The notes under the pieces were generated by a model, which did not search any database, had not been told where the DNA came from, and saw only the letters and a program-made list of their open reading frames with translations. A stretch of 64,000 nt of DNA. Source: Shewanella sp. SR44-3. GTDB lineage: Bacteria > Pseudomonadota > Gammaproteobacteria > Enterobacterales > Shewanellaceae. A program made the translations under genes and the position numbers. The stretch's first letter is position 1, and each line of letters opens with the position of its first letter. The stretch covers positions 91,352 to 155,351 of the forward strand of contig NZ_JACJDV010000007.1 of NCBI RefSeq assembly GCF_014163735.1. The letters are read 5' to 3'. Shown in pieces: positions 36,502 to 45,723 of this stretch.

Positions 36502-37455
36502 TTAATTAAGTTCTTGATTCATTAAATTGATTACTCTTACGCCCAAATGGTCGTTGACCTTGACCAGCTCTCCTGTGGCTAACACTTTGCCATTGGCTTT
36601 TAATTTGACCACTTGATCTAGAGATCCTGATAGTTCGAATACAAACTGCTCCTGTAGCTGGCTAAGCTCAGCGACAGTGACGAGCTGCTCACCAATTTCA
36701 AATGAGATATTGATAGGCAGAGATTGGATATCGGTATTATCTGAAGACATAGGTTTCTCTATTTCGGTTGCTATTAGGGTGATGCGATTATCGACTAAGT
36801 GACAGCGCCACATAGCGCGGTTAGCTATCATTAATACAGCTTGTTCATTTTTTAAGTAATTAATATCAAAGAATATAATGTCACCAGCTTCTAAAGACTG
36901 AGCATCTTTTAGGCTTAAACTTGTTTGACCAATAGCTAGTGCATAAGGCAAGGGAATATGTGGCCCTAGTGTATTTTTTGCCTGAGGAAGAGCATTAAAA
37001 ATAAACTCTGAATTAGCTTCAATCCAACAGGTTACACCTATTTGATCACGAACTAGATTAATGTAACCACAGGTGATATTACTTTCATCAAGTTCAAGGG
37101 CTTTGATGGCAGTTATTACCATTTGTTGTCCAAATTTATTGGCTAACAGCCCTTGGTAAGGGATGATTTCAGCGCTAAGGAAGCTTAGTTGCAGCAGTTC
37201 AGGTAATAGCTTAAACGGTGTCCCTTGAAGGGCATCATCTAGAAAGGTTTGTAGCTGCTCTTCCTGGGTAAAAAACGTGATTTTATTCGCGCCAATAAGG
37301 CATTGGATCTGGTAACCACAAAGTCTTGGGCGCTTGCCAAGAGAGATGTTCAGGGTTAGCTGCTCATCAATATTAATCTGTTGAGCTCGCGTGCGAAGTA
37401 AGTTATTTAAACTTAAGGTTTGATTGCTAATCTCGGCGATAGGCAAGTTAAGCAT
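36502..37455 (-). CDS. sctQ: T3SS sorting platform protein SctQ (YscQ)
   Basis: A 317-residue cytoplasmic C-ring/sorting platform protein. The C-terminal SPOA (surface presentation of antigens) domain is visible at about 245-315 (ISFEIGEQLVTVAELSQLQEQF, VRVINLMNQ). The N-terminal part is diverged, as usual for this family. An internal start for a separate C-terminal fragment, known in Yersinia, is possible at the Met near residue 236 but is not proven. It overlaps sctP by eight bases. Confidence 0.88.
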   Translation of the reverse strand: MLNLPIAEISNQTLSLNNLLRTRAQQINIDEQLTLNISLGKRPRLCGYQIQCLIGANKITFFTQEEQLQTFLDDALQGTPFKLLPELLQLSFLSAEIIPYQGLLANKFGQQMVITAIKALELDESNITCGYINLVRDQIGVTCWIEANSEFIFNALPQAKNTLGPHIPLPYALAIGQTSLSLKDAQSLEAGDIIFFDINYLKNEQAVLMIANRAMWRCHLVDNRITLIATEIEKPMSSDNTDIQSLPINISFEIGEQLVTVAELSQLQEQFVFELSGSLDQVVKLKANGKVLATGELVKVNDHLGVRVINLMNQELN

Positions 37456-38662
37456 TTTCTTGCTCCTCTAACCAAGTATCAAACACCCGTGATTTTTGAC
37501 TGGACTCTTGTTGCTGCCCTTGGTCTTGTTGGCTAGGTTCGCTTGTCTGCTCTTGGCTACTAGTCACTATTCTAACTTGCAGTTCAGGATTTAACTTTTG
37601 CAATCTTTCCAATAACTCAGGGCGTGCGTGTTGGAGTAACTGTGCATGTTCATTGCTATGAATTAAGTTCACGCTGAGCTGATTGTTTTGCAATGAAATT
37701 GTAATTTCAGTGCCTTTAAGCAGGCCTTTTTCTAGCACCAGCTGTACCCTGTTTTGCCCTGGAGTGGCATGGCCTAGACTTGGGATTAATATTTGCACTT
37801 TATCGATAAGTTGGCTTATTAGTTGCTGACGCTCAAAGCTCATTGGTTCGGGTGTTTTTAAGTTACTCAAAATGATATTCCCAGGAGTATTGTTAAGGTT
37901 ATCAAGGGGAGCTTTTTGAGTGCCTAAATTAATATCTTGAAGTTTGTCTTCTTGTTGGAATTTGTTTGTGCTTACTTGAGTCTTGGCCACTGGCAATCGT
38001 TCATCGACAGCTGTCACAGGTTTGTTAAGCTGCGGGGGGGGAGCAACTGGCTTAGGGACTGTTGGTGCCTGTTTATCAGTTGTAGTCCTTGCCGTTGGGC
38101 TCGTTTGGCTGTTGTCAGGGGGCGTTTTGTTGCCAATAGATGTTTTAGTGACATCTTCAGCTTGATGTAAGCCTGTTGCTGAGGCGCTAGATGTTACTAC
38201 GTCTTCTTGTGCGCTTTTAGCTTTAAGGGGCTGTGCTATTGATGAGGCTTTGGTTTTTGTATTGTTTTTTTCATTGGTTTTAGTCTGCGCTAGCGCAGAT
38301 ATTAACGCTTGTGTGGTGTTTATGAGCTGTTGTTCTGGCTGCGCATTGGGTTGAAGCGGTATCTGCTGTGTGTTGTTTTTGGTTAATGTTAGGGGCATTT
38401 TGTTGTTCAGCAACTGAGATTGAGCTGGCTGCTGTAAACTGCTGTCTTTGAAAATCGGCTCATTTTTTTCAGCCGTCTCAGTGGTAGTGGAATGCTTCTG
38501 CAGATCTTGCTGTTTCAGTTGAGTCTCAGTTTTTATTTGTGGCGCATTCATGGCTTGTTCAAAATGCTCAATGAGGGTGTTTTTTGCTGCATTTTTCACT
38601 GTTGCCGAGCGCTCATCTGTATATTTAGAATCAGGCTTTAGGTGTGTGTGAGTGATTAACAA
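37448..38662 (-). CDS. sctP: T3SS needle-length regulator SctP (YscP)
   Basis: A 404-residue molecular-ruler protein. The central 50-280 region is low-complexity, rich in Gln, Thr, Pro and Lys, without hydrophobic stretches. The C-terminal third (about 285-370, VQILIPSLGHATPGQNRVQLVLEKGLLKGTEI) carries the T3S4 substrate-switch domain. In Yersinia, YscP length sets the needle length; this one is shorter than Yersinia YscP (about 515 residues) and close to PscP. It overlaps sctO by seven bases. Confidence 0.85.
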   Translation of the reverse strand: MLITHTHLKPDSKYTDERSATVKNAAKNTLIEHFEQAMNAPQIKTETQLKQQDLQKHSTTTETAEKNEPIFKDSSLQQPAQSQLLNNKMPLTLTKNNTQQIPLQPNAQPEQQLINTTQALISALAQTKTNEKNNTKTKASSIAQPLKAKSAQEDVVTSSASATGLHQAEDVTKTSIGNKTPPDNSQTSPTARTTTDKQAPTVPKPVAPPPQLNKPVTAVDERLPVAKTQVSTNKFQQEDKLQDINLGTQKAPLDNLNNTPGNIILSNLKTPEPMSFERQQLISQLIDKVQILIPSLGHATPGQNRVQLVLEKGLLKGTEITISLQNNQLSVNLIHSNEHAQLLQHARPELLERLQKLNPELQVRIVTSSQEQTSEPSQQDQGQQQESSQKSRVFDTWLEEQENA

Positions 38663-39129
38663 GGCAGTTCTCCAGTTGACATCATGCGGCGGTCTTCCAA
38701 TTCTAACTCTTCTTGATATTGACTGAGGTACTCTTGCTCAATATCATCTTGTTGTTTTAAAAGCGTAAATTTTTCCATGGCTTTATTCGCAGCTAATACT
38801 TCCTTGCGCTTTTGAGCTAATATGCCTTGTTCTTGATCTCGCTTAAGTTCAACTTCCGCGACATCTTGTCTTAACGCCGCTTCTTTATCGTGAAGCAGAG
38901 CGATATGTTGTTGCAGTGACTCAAGTTGCTTAAGCTTTAAGCAAGCTTCTTTAGCCTGTTCAAACAGCTGTTTTTCTTCACCTATACGCCAATCTTGGTA
39001 TTCTATGACCTTCTGCTGGGCTTGTTGTAGGCGCATATTCATTTGAGTGAGCACTTGCTGCTGTTTGGATAACGCATGTTCAGCTCGCTCAGTTTTGATC
39101 CTTTTTATGTTAATTAACTCAGCGATCAT
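38656..39129 (-). CDS. sctO: T3SS stalk protein SctO (YscO)
   Basis: A 157-residue, highly charged helical protein predicted to form a long two-stranded coiled coil (about 5-145). It is the FliJ-like central stalk that contacts the SctN ATPase and the SctV gate. Length and gene place (between sctN and sctP) match YscO (154). It overlaps sctN by four bases. Confidence 0.88.
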   Translation of the reverse strand: MIAELINIKRIKTERAEHALSKQQQVLTQMNMRLQQAQQKVIEYQDWRIGEEKQLFEQAKEACLKLKQLESLQQHIALLHDKEAALRQDVAEVELKRDQEQGILAQKRKEVLAANKAMEKFTLLKQQDDIEQEYLSQYQEELELEDRRMMSTGELPC

Positions 39130-40469
39130 GATTGGGTTAGCTTAATCATTTGCTCAACGGCGTCATTGAGCTCACTAGGTTCTAAATTCCCTTGGCGCAA
39201 AAAAGCATTAATCTGCTCTTGTAGGGCTATGGCTTTATCGGCTAATTTATCTGAGCCTGCTTGGTATTCGCCAATTTTGAGTAACAGCTCAACTTCTTCA
39301 TATTTCGCCATCAATTCTCTAAGCTTGCCGGCGGCCTGTTTTTGCTCTTCACTAACAATATTATTCATTACCCGACTTGCTGAGCGCAGTACATCAATCG
39401 CAGGATAATGATTAGCAGCGGCAAGCTTTCGAGATAAAATAATATGGCCGTCTAAAATAGAGCGCGTCTCATCGGCGACAGGCTCTGTCATATCATCGCC
39501 TTCAACTAACACAGTATAAAGAGCGGTAATTGAGCCTTTATCAGATTGACCAGAACGCTCCATTAACTTAGGAAGCTCAGCGAACACCGAAGGCGGATAT
39601 CCACGGCGAGTTGGCGGCTCTCCTGAGGCTAATCCTATTTCACGTTGGGCTCTTGCAAAACGCGTTACTGAGTCCATCAGTAACAACACACTTTTTCCCT
39701 GATCGCGAAAATATTCGGCAATTGAGGTGGCAACAAAAGCGGCTTTAGCACGCTCCATGGCTGGGCGGTCTGAGGTGGCAACAACGAGCACTGAGCGCTT
39801 AAGACCTGCCTCCCCTAAGTCAGATTCAATAAATTCTCTTACCTCTCGGCCGCGCTCACCAATTAAAGCCAGCACAGTGACATCCACTTCTGCTGAACGT
39901 ATTAATTTGGCTAATAAGGTACTTTTACCTCCACCGGCGGCTGCAAAAATACCTAAGCGTTGACCTTCACCGCAGGTTAGCAGGCCATCTATAGCTCTTA
40001 CTCCTAAGGTGATGGGTTTAGTGATCATCTTGCGGCTCATGGGAGGGGGAGCATCTTGATACACAGGATAGTACTGGGTTGAGTCGTGGTGTTCATTACC
40101 TGAAAGTGGTCGCCCTAGGCCGTCCAGTACTTGTCCAAGCAAATGCTCCCCAACGGATACCTGATGGGTTTTACCTGTTGGGCTCACTTCGGTATTTGAT
40201 GAAATGCCTTGCATCTTCCCCAGAGGAGTCAATAGGGCATGATGCTGTTGAAATCCAACCACTTCAGCTAATAAAGAAAGAGACTGGTCTGGGTTTTTAA
40301 GTTCACAGAGCTCACCCACACGGACCCCAGGCACCACAGCTTTAATTATGGTACCCGTCACTTGTGTTACCCGGCCTCGAATTTGAATCAAGCGGCCTTT
40401 TTCTGCGGCCAATTTAATGGTCTCTGGCACGTAGCTTAAGTTTACTTTTATTGGGGAGTCGATATTCAT
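39126..40469 (-). CDS. sctN: T3SS ATPase SctN (YscN)
   Basis: A 447-residue F1-type ATPase that strips chaperones from substrates and powers export. Walker A is AAAGGGKST near 177-184 and Walker B is LLLMDSVTR near 255-263. The [15 protein letters not shown] segment matches YscN almost word for word. The longer frame begins with TTG at 40511, but that codon lies in the proposed -35 element, so the ATG at 40467-40469 is chosen. It is the first gene of the sctN-O-P-Q-R-S-T-U operon. Confidence 0.93.
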   Translation of the reverse strand: MNIDSPIKVNLSYVPETIKLAAEKGRLIQIRGRVTQVTGTIIKAVVPGVRVGELCELKNPDQSLSLLAEVVGFQQHHALLTPLGKMQGISSNTEVSPTGKTHQVSVGEHLLGQVLDGLGRPLSGNEHHDSTQYYPVYQDAPPPMSRKMITKPITLGVRAIDGLLTCGEGQRLGIFAAAGGGKSTLLAKLIRSAEVDVTVLALIGERGREVREFIESDLGEAGLKRSVLVVATSDRPAMERAKAAFVATSIAEYFRDQGKSVLLLMDSVTRFARAQREIGLASGEPPTRRGYPPSVFAELPKLMERSGQSDKGSITALYTVLVEGDDMTEPVADETRSILDGHIILSRKLAAANHYPAIDVLRSASRVMNNIVSEEQKQAAGKLRELMAKYEEVELLLKIGEYQAGSDKLADKAIALQEQINAFLRQGNLEPSELNDAVEQMIKLTQS

Positions 40470-40478
40470 ATTGGCGCT

Positions 40479-40530
40479 ATGGTAAGGATTTACTGGTGGG
40501 GTATATATCAAGTTTGGTCAGTAAGTTTGT
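40479..40530 (-). promoter_or_regulatory. ExsA-type promoter of the sctN-U operon
   Basis: Minus strand: ACAAAC A-rich part, GAC, six bases, TGATA (TGnnA) within 40506-40530, then 21 bp to TACCAT (40479-40484). It implies a start point only a few bases before the sctN ATG. Confidence 0.55.
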
Positions 40531-40609
40531 AGAAAAACGTCTAAATTCACCATGAACATTATCAAGGCTCGAATGACGTTATTCTTGTTCAATAATCCGA
40601 CTAAATATT

Positions 40610-40660
40610 AAAAACTGGCGACGATTTGTAAGCAAATTACTGGGGGGATTTGTCTATTAT
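40610..40660 (+). promoter_or_regulatory. ExsA-type promoter of the ExoU-like gene (weaker)
   Basis: AAAAA (40610-40614), then TGTAA (40627-40631) at correct distance, but GCG replaces GnC at the exact place. TCTATT follows at 21 bp, or a better TATTAT at 23 bp. The layout agrees; the match is partial. Confidence 0.45.
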
Positions 40661-40701
40661 CCAAACACAAGTTACTGAATTAATCGTTAAGGATAAATAA
40701 T

Positions 40702-42753
40702 ATGAAAGTAAATACTGCAACTCCAGTCTTGAATAATCCAATCCATGAGCAACTCAAGGGCGTGGATAAAGAGACTAAAGCATCGACGAATGTCAGCATT
40801 AATGATGCTGTAGGCTTATCACTTTCCTCAACGCTTAAACACTCTCTTGGCGTGGCATTTGGTGGCGATAATACCATTAAACATACGGCTCATTTGACTT
40901 CGTTACAGCCTCAGGGCGAAGGCAAGCTATTGGCAGAGAGCTTAGGTGATAGACAAGCGGTGATAAAACAGTTTGATAATGGCGTGACTCAAGTAACGCT
41001 GAATCGTCCACCTATGACCAATCTTGTATTAAGCGGCGGCGGTGCAAAAGGCGCAGCTTACCCAGGGGCTTTGGCGGCATTAGATAAGCATAACTTACTT
41101 GATAATATTAAGACTATGTCAGGTTCATCAGCTGGTGGTATTACTGCGGCTTTATTGGCATCAGGCATGACAGTGGACAGTTTTAAGCAGCTATCTGATG
41201 AAATGGATCTCATTTCATTGCTTGATAGTAGTAATAAAAATACTAAGTTAGTGCAAACTCTATCCAGTGAAATTGGTCAAGTAGCTAAAAATAGCTTACC
41301 AGAAAAGCTGGGCAGTTTGACTCAACTACTGCTTAATATCATCCCCCGTCTTGGCTCTGATGCTGTGCCTCTAGAAAAAGTGCTCCGTGAAGAATCACGC
41401 AAAGCTGTGCTAGGCCAAATAGATGCCCACCCAGAATCATTAGCTTACTCAGCTGTGAGTGATATTAAATTGGCACTAACCAAGGGCGGCGAAGTGACAT
41501 TTTCGGCGTTGGATACGTTAAGCCACCATATCCCACAGGTTAAATCACTTCATATTACAGGAACTGGCATGTTCAAAGGCCGCCCACAATTAGTGGTGTT
41601 CAACGCCAGCACGGCTCCTAATATGGGCATAGCGAGAGCTGCACACATTTCAGGTTCCTTTCCCATGGTGTTTAAGCAGGTAGAGCACCAAATGGATTTC
41701 TTTAAAAGTACGGAAGGCAAAGGGGAGAAAACTCACTTTCAAGATGGCGGGGTTATGCTCAATGTGCCAGTGCCGGAGCTTATTGATCCGCAGTTCTCAA
41801 CAAGTCCCATTCCCACAGGCGAAAGCTTGATCCTCAAATTTGAAGGGGGTGGAGAAGATCCCATTAAAGGGAGTATTGGCTCTGCAATAAAAGATTGGGT
41901 CGTAGGCGCTCCTAATACGGCAAGATCTGTCTTGCAAAATACCGGCCTTAATGATTTTACTAAGCAAACCGTAGTAGTGCCCCTTAAAACTGAAAAGGGA
42001 GATTTTTCAGATACATTTAAAGGCACACTGAATTTTACTATGGAAGATGAAATAAAAGATCATCTGCAAACGGCGCTGTTTAATGCGGTTAATACTCATA
42101 TTGAAACTCAAGCAACAGACAGACAAGAGTTTGTCTTTAGTTCTCCAGAAGCGGCGTTATTAGCCTTAGATGATAAGAGTTTACATAGCATGAAGCTGCA
42201 ATCAGAGTTAGCTGAACCCTTAATTAATTTTAAGTCTGATTCAATGGCTGCACTCTCTTCAGTGACGGTATCGATACTGACGGCAAATGAGAATAATACT
42301 AGCTTAACATTAACCCAAGACATGCAAACGGCATTTTCGGTACTCGATGGCTTAGCTAATACTCCTGCGAAATTAGACTGGTTGGCCGCTCAGCTTAATC
42401 AGACTGATAACTCAGATTGGCAGCAATTATTAAATGCATCAGAGGTAATCTCTGCTAGTGATTCAAAGGTATTAAATGCTGCCCATGAAAAAGCGGTCGA
42501 GCAAGATGTGCAAGTTATCGCCACTAGCATCATCAGGGAGCAAATTTATCCTTCTTTATATCGACAAGGCCAGACTGACAGTAATGTGGCCTTGCTGAGA
42601 CGAGTTGAGCATAATTTGAATCGAGCAACCAGTAAACAACAAGTGAACGACGCTTTAGATGACATCATAAGCAACTATGAAGCTCGCCATAGCTTACTGA
42701 GCAAACCCTTAAGTTCAACCACGATTGAAATGGCAAAATCGGCAAAACTATAA
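40702..42753 (+). CDS. ExoU-like patatin phospholipase effector
   Basis: A 683-residue predicted cytotoxin, nearly the length of P. aeruginosa ExoU (687). The patatin domain has the oxyanion motif LSGGGAKGAAYPGAL (111-124), the GSSAG serine hydrolase motif with Ser143, and the DGG motif with Asp348, matching the ExoU Ser142/Asp344 dyad. The C-terminal membrane-targeting part (RQGQTDSNVALLRRVE, LSSTTIEMAKSAK) is also closely conserved. ExoU is a phospholipase A2 activated by host ubiquitin; the same is inferred here. A chaperone gene lies 11 bases downstream. TAAGGA precedes the ATG. Confidence 0.93.
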   Translation: MKVNTATPVLNNPIHEQLKGVDKETKASTNVSINDAVGLSLSSTLKHSLGVAFGGDNTIKHTAHLTSLQPQGEGKLLAESLGDRQAVIKQFDNGVTQVTLNRPPMTNLVLSGGGAKGAAYPGALAALDKHNLLDNIKTMSGSSAGGITAALLASGMTVDSFKQLSDEMDLISLLDSSNKNTKLVQTLSSEIGQVAKNSLPEKLGSLTQLLLNIIPRLGSDAVPLEKVLREESRKAVLGQIDAHPESLAYSAVSDIKLALTKGGEVTFSALDTLSHHIPQVKSLHITGTGMFKGRPQLVVFNASTAPNMGIARAAHISGSFPMVFKQVEHQMDFFKSTEGKGEKTHFQDGGVMLNVPVPELIDPQFSTSPIPTGESLILKFEGGGEDPIKGSIGSAIKDWVVGAPNTARSVLQNTGLNDFTKQTVVVPLKTEKGDFSDTFKGTLNFTMEDEIKDHLQTALFNAVNTHIETQATDRQEFVFSSPEAALLALDDKSLHSMKLQSELAEPLINFKSDSMAALSSVTVSILTANENNTSLTLTQDMQTAFSVLDGLANTPAKLDWLAAQLNQTDNSDWQQLLNASEVISASDSKVLNAAHEKAVEQDVQVIATSIIREQIYPSLYRQGQTDSNVALLRRVEHNLNRATSKQQVNDALDDIISNYEARHSLLSKPLSSTTIEMAKSAKL

Positions 42754-42764
42754 AGGATAGAAAA

Positions 42765-43187
42765 ATGATTACAACATGGTTAGCTCAACTGGGCATAGCA
42801 TCTCTTAATAGTGCTGAGGACGTTTTCAATATCACGGTAGATCAAGGGCCAAATATTTTATTTGAAAAAGAGCTAGGTGATTGGTTAATGGCGGCAAGGA
42901 TTGGTCCTTGTCCAAGAGATTTAAGTCAAGGCAAATGGTTGGTCATGTTGCAAATTAATGGCCCTTTTTCTCCCATGGCACCTTTTCATATTACCGTTGA
43001 CACCGCAGGTGATATTTTATTATGGAGCCGTATTTCAGAGTCTGAAATCAGTCTTGAGTTACTGAACTTACGCTATCAGGCCTTGTTAGAGTATTACACT
43101 TACCTAGATAATTTTCTGTATAAAGAGGAGTCGACTGAAGCTCAAGTGACACCACGAACAATGACTGGCTCATTTAATTTTGTTTAA
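42765..43187 (+). CDS. SpcU-like chaperone of the ExoU-like effector
   Basis: A 140-residue class I T3SS chaperone, close in size to SpcU (137). It has the CesT fold pattern: first helix, strands around LGDWLMAARIGPCPRDL and MAPFHITVDTAGDILLWSR, and a last helix (LLNLRYQALLEYYTYL). Its position 11 bases after the ExoU-like gene copies the exoU-spcU operon. AGGATAG lies ahead of the ATG. A terminator follows. Confidence 0.85.
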   Translation: MITTWLAQLGIASLNSAEDVFNITVDQGPNILFEKELGDWLMAARIGPCPRDLSQGKWLVMLQINGPFSPMAPFHITVDTAGDILLWSRISESEISLELLNLRYQALLEYYTYLDNFLYKEESTEAQVTPRTMTGSFNFV

Positions 43188-43207
43188 TGTCATTGGTTGC
43201 TAACAGT

Positions 43208-43237
43208 CAAAAAAGGCGCAATTGTTGCGTCTTTTTT
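43208..43237 (+). terminator. Terminator after effector-chaperone pair
   Basis: AAAAAAGGCGCAA and TTGCGTCTTTTTT pair across a 3-base loop with one G-T pair, ending in a T run. Confidence 0.82.
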
Positions 43238-43371
43238 GTTGGCTAATGATTTTTAAATTAGCTTCTAACCATTCCCTGATTATCCGCTTATACCAGAAAA
43301 ACTGATAAATAGGCAGCATATAGCTGCTGAGTAAAGATAGCCTTTGGGCTTGGCTAAGAAGTCGGGTAGCT

Positions 43372-43422
43372 AAAAAAAAGCGACGGATTTTGGCATCAGT
43401 TTATGGCTTCATTTTTTACACT
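43372..43422 (+). promoter_or_regulatory. ExsA-type promoter of the sctW operon
   Basis: Eight A residues (43372-43379), GAC (43382-43384), six bases, TGGCA (43391-43395), then 21 bp after TTGGCA to TACACT (43417-43422). All elements are present at the expected spacing. Confidence 0.68.
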
Positions 43423-43456
43423 GTCAGCATCAATCATTCTATGGGTTTTATCTTCT

Positions 43457-44329
43457 ATGGTAGGCATAAATATTGGTGGGCAATCCATTGACAGCGCAAG
43501 GCGTCTTTTAGCTCAAACCACTACAACTCAGGGGGCAAGTACAACTGTTAGTAACGGTAATTACCGTGGTGATGTCGTGAAGCTACAGCCTGATGCTAAG
43601 TCCCTGCTTGATGCTGCCGAAGAGCTGACATTTAAAGTTTCAGAGTACCAAGAGAAAAATATCAGTAAACGTAAAGTATTGGATGATTTTGGCACAGTGT
43701 CAGAGGTTCAAGCACTGGTTGAGGAATACCTTAAGAAAGTCCCTGAGCTTGAAAAACAGCAAAAATTAAAAGACTTGGTGAGCAATTTAACCAAGCAAAG
43801 TGTCGGCGTATCTCAGCAATTGCAGGCATATTTGAACAGCTATTCTTCAGATGTCAGTGAGCAATTTGTTGCCTTATCTCAGGTAAAAAAGCAGCTTGCG
43901 GGTAAGCCTGAGGCCAAGGCCTTGTTGGCGCTCATTGATGCCAGTTTAACTAAGATGGCAAAAGAGCAAGGTTCGAAAATTAAAGCAGGCTTGATCATTT
44001 ATGAAACCGCACTCGAATTTAGTTCAGATAAAGACATAGGTGACATACAAGGGCTGCGAGATTTTTATCGTGACTCGGTGCTCGATTACCAAGGCTTAGG
44101 CGATGCTTACCAAAATGTATTACAGCGCTTTGGTGATAAAAAAATAACTAAGGCGATTGGCTTTCTGCTTAAAGGACTCAGTGCCGATTTACAGGTTCAG
44201 GGATCGTCTGTTGAAGCGAGTAAATTACAACAGGTGATGGGGGATATGAATAAGTTGAGAATAATCAATGGTATGCATGAGCAAGTCGTGAGCTTGTTTG
44301 AGCGAGTCAAGATGCCGGTTCCAGCTTAG
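43457..44329 (+). CDS. sctW: T3SS gatekeeper SctW (YopN/PopN)
   Basis: A 290-residue HrpJ/YopN-family plug that blocks effector export before host contact (YopN has 293). The segments NYRGDVVKLQP, AEELTFKVSE, SKRKVLDDFG and LRDFYRDSVLDYQGL align by eye with YopN. The frame extends to an ATG at 43403, but that lies between the -35 and -10 of the proposed promoter, so the ATG at 43457 is chosen; it also restores the usual N-terminal length. No strong ribosome site is visible. It is the first gene of the operon running to lcrR. Partners are TyeA, SycN and SctB. Confidence 0.9.
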   Translation: MVGINIGGQSIDSARRLLAQTTTTQGASTTVSNGNYRGDVVKLQPDAKSLLDAAEELTFKVSEYQEKNISKRKVLDDFGTVSEVQALVEEYLKKVPELEKQQKLKDLVSNLTKQSVGVSQQLQAYLNSYSSDVSEQFVALSQVKKQLAGKPEAKALLALIDASLTKMAKEQGSKIKAGLIIYETALEFSSDKDIGDIQGLRDFYRDSVLDYQGLGDAYQNVLQRFGDKKITKAIGFLLKGLSADLQVQGSSVEASKLQQVMGDMNKLRIINGMHEQVVSLFERVKMPVPA

Positions 44330-44339
44330 GTGATGCGCC

Positions 44340-44618
44340 ATGGTGTATAAGACTACCGACTTTTTGTTTGATTTAATTCAGCTGGTTGAATTGCGCTGGG
44401 TGGGGGCTGATCAAATTTGGCAATTAGCAGTAAATGCAAATATTACTGACATAGAACAAAAAATTGCTTTTTTTCGTGAGGTAAAAAAACTCATACGCTT
44501 AATACCTGCAGAAATCTTCGCTGATGAAGAGCAACGACAAAATATGATTAATTCGGCGCAGCAAGCTCAAGACCGTGCCATAGAAGAGGAAGAGGACATG
44601 TTTGATGGATTGGGTTAA
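44340..44618 (+). CDS. tyeA: T3SS gatekeeper partner TyeA (Pcr1)
   Basis: A 92-residue helical protein that binds the C-terminus of SctW to form the secretion plug. The size equals Yersinia TyeA (92) and the pattern FLFDLIQLVELRWVGADQIW is typical. It lies 10 bases after sctW; its end overlaps sycN. In some species sctW and tyeA are fused; here they are separate. Confidence 0.92.
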   Translation: MVYKTTDFLFDLIQLVELRWVGADQIWQLAVNANITDIEQKIAFFREVKKLIRLIPAEIFADEEQRQNMINSAQQAQDRAIEEEEDMFDGLG

Positions 44619-44976
44619 TAGTGCGGTAGATGAGTTTTGCCGTATCGCAGGTATTACATCAAATTTTACTTCAACGGCCATGGTTCAGTTGTCATTTGAG
44701 CAAAGGGGTTTGCTAAACATTGAAATTGTGCAAGAGCAACTGGTGCTTTTCTTGACTAGAGATGTGCAATGGCATCAAAGAAATGAATTCTATATTAAAG
44801 CGTTACGCCTATGCCATGTTAGCCAAGGCTGGCCATTTTTAGTCAGAAGCGGGGCGTTAGGGCAAGAAGCCTTAGTTTTATCGGTAGCCATGCCTTTTAA
44901 AGACGTATCACTACCCATGCTAGAGCAAGCTTTTAGCTTGCTAAGCCGTTTGCATGATGAGATAGAACAAGGATGA
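44605..44976 (+). CDS. sycN: T3SS chaperone SycN (Pcr2)
   Basis: A 123-residue class I chaperone equal in length to Yersinia SycN (123). MDWVNSAVDEFCRIAGI and MLEQAFSLLSRLHDEIEQ match its first and last helices. With SctB (YscB) it forms the heterodimer that escorts SctW. The ATG at 44605 is used rather than the TTG codon before it. It overlaps tyeA by 14 bases and sctX by four. Confidence 0.9.
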   Translation: MDWVNSAVDEFCRIAGITSNFTSTAMVQLSFEQRGLLNIEIVQEQLVLFLTRDVQWHQRNEFYIKALRLCHVSQGWPFLVRSGALGQEALVLSVAMPFKDVSLPMLEQAFSLLSRLHDEIEQG

Positions 44977-45350
44977 GTAAAGTAACTGCTGCCCACATTG
45001 GCATAGAGCAGCTGACTTTTCATGCTCACGATGAAATAGATAGCCCATTTCCAGCACGTTTTTCTCTGCCACCTGATGGTGAGGCAATTCCTTCTCATCT
45101 GAATAAGCTCTACGAGTTATCTCCTGGTGATAGCACGCTGAAATCTCTGACCCAGCCTAAGATAAGCGACATGAGTTTACTTAGACCTAAACAATATCAA
45201 GCTGTATTTGCCCAAGCCGCAAGCAAATTAACTGAATTAGCAGAACAACTTGATGCTGACGATTTGCGCAAGGCTGCCAATGCAATGAAACAGACCAAGG
45301 TAGATCAAGATTACCTTACCCTTGCCTTTAATTTGTTATTGAGAGTGTGA
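44973..45350 (+). CDS. sctX: T3SS export protein SctX (YscX)
   Basis: A 125-residue protein (YscX 122). The opening VTAAHIGIEQLTF and the RFSLPPDGEAIPSHLNKLY segment are the family hallmark. YscX is an early export substrate that binds SctY and SctV and is needed for needle assembly in the Ysc family only. It overlaps sycN by four bases and is followed at seven bases by sctY. Confidence 0.92.
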   Translation: MSKVTAAHIGIEQLTFHAHDEIDSPFPARFSLPPDGEAIPSHLNKLYELSPGDSTLKSLTQPKISDMSLLRPKQYQAVFAQAASKLTELAEQLDADDLRKAANAMKQTKVDQDYLTLAFNLLLRV

Positions 45351-45357
45351 TACGCGG

Positions 45358-45723
45358 ATGTTGAACCAATCTGAAATTGAAGTATTGCACTTGCATGCCT
45401 GTTTGCAAATGCAATATCAACAGCCACAAAAAGCCCTTACGTTACTCAAAGCGATTGTTTTGTGCGCGCCTGAATTTCGTCCCGCCCAAACCTCGTTAGC
45501 CCTTGTTTGTCTTGAGGCCCAAGAATACCAAGCATCGGTGACTTGGTGTCAAACCTTACTTGCTAAACAAGATAATGCTGATAAAGCAGCTTTATTACTT
45601 TGCTTAAGTCGAGCTTATTGGCGTTTAAATGAACCACAAAAAGCCCGCGAGGCCTATGGGCTTTACATCGGTAGCCATCAAGATAATCAGCGAAATACAA
45701 TAGACGGTAGCCCAAATGAATAA
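45358..45723 (+). CDS. sctY: T3SS chaperone SctY (YscY)
   Basis: A 121-residue protein of three tetratricopeptide-like helix pairs ([20 protein letters not shown], then [19 protein letters not shown]). It is the cytosolic chaperone of SctX, slightly longer than YscY (114). It overlaps the start of sctV by eight bases, so SctX-SctY-SctV are made together, as their physical association suggests. Confidence 0.9.
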   Translation: MLNQSEIEVLHLHACLQMQYQQPQKALTLLKAIVLCAPEFRPAQTSLALVCLEAQEYQASVTWCQTLLAKQDNADKAALLLCLSRAYWRLNEPQKAREAYGLYIGSHQDNQRNTIDGSPNE

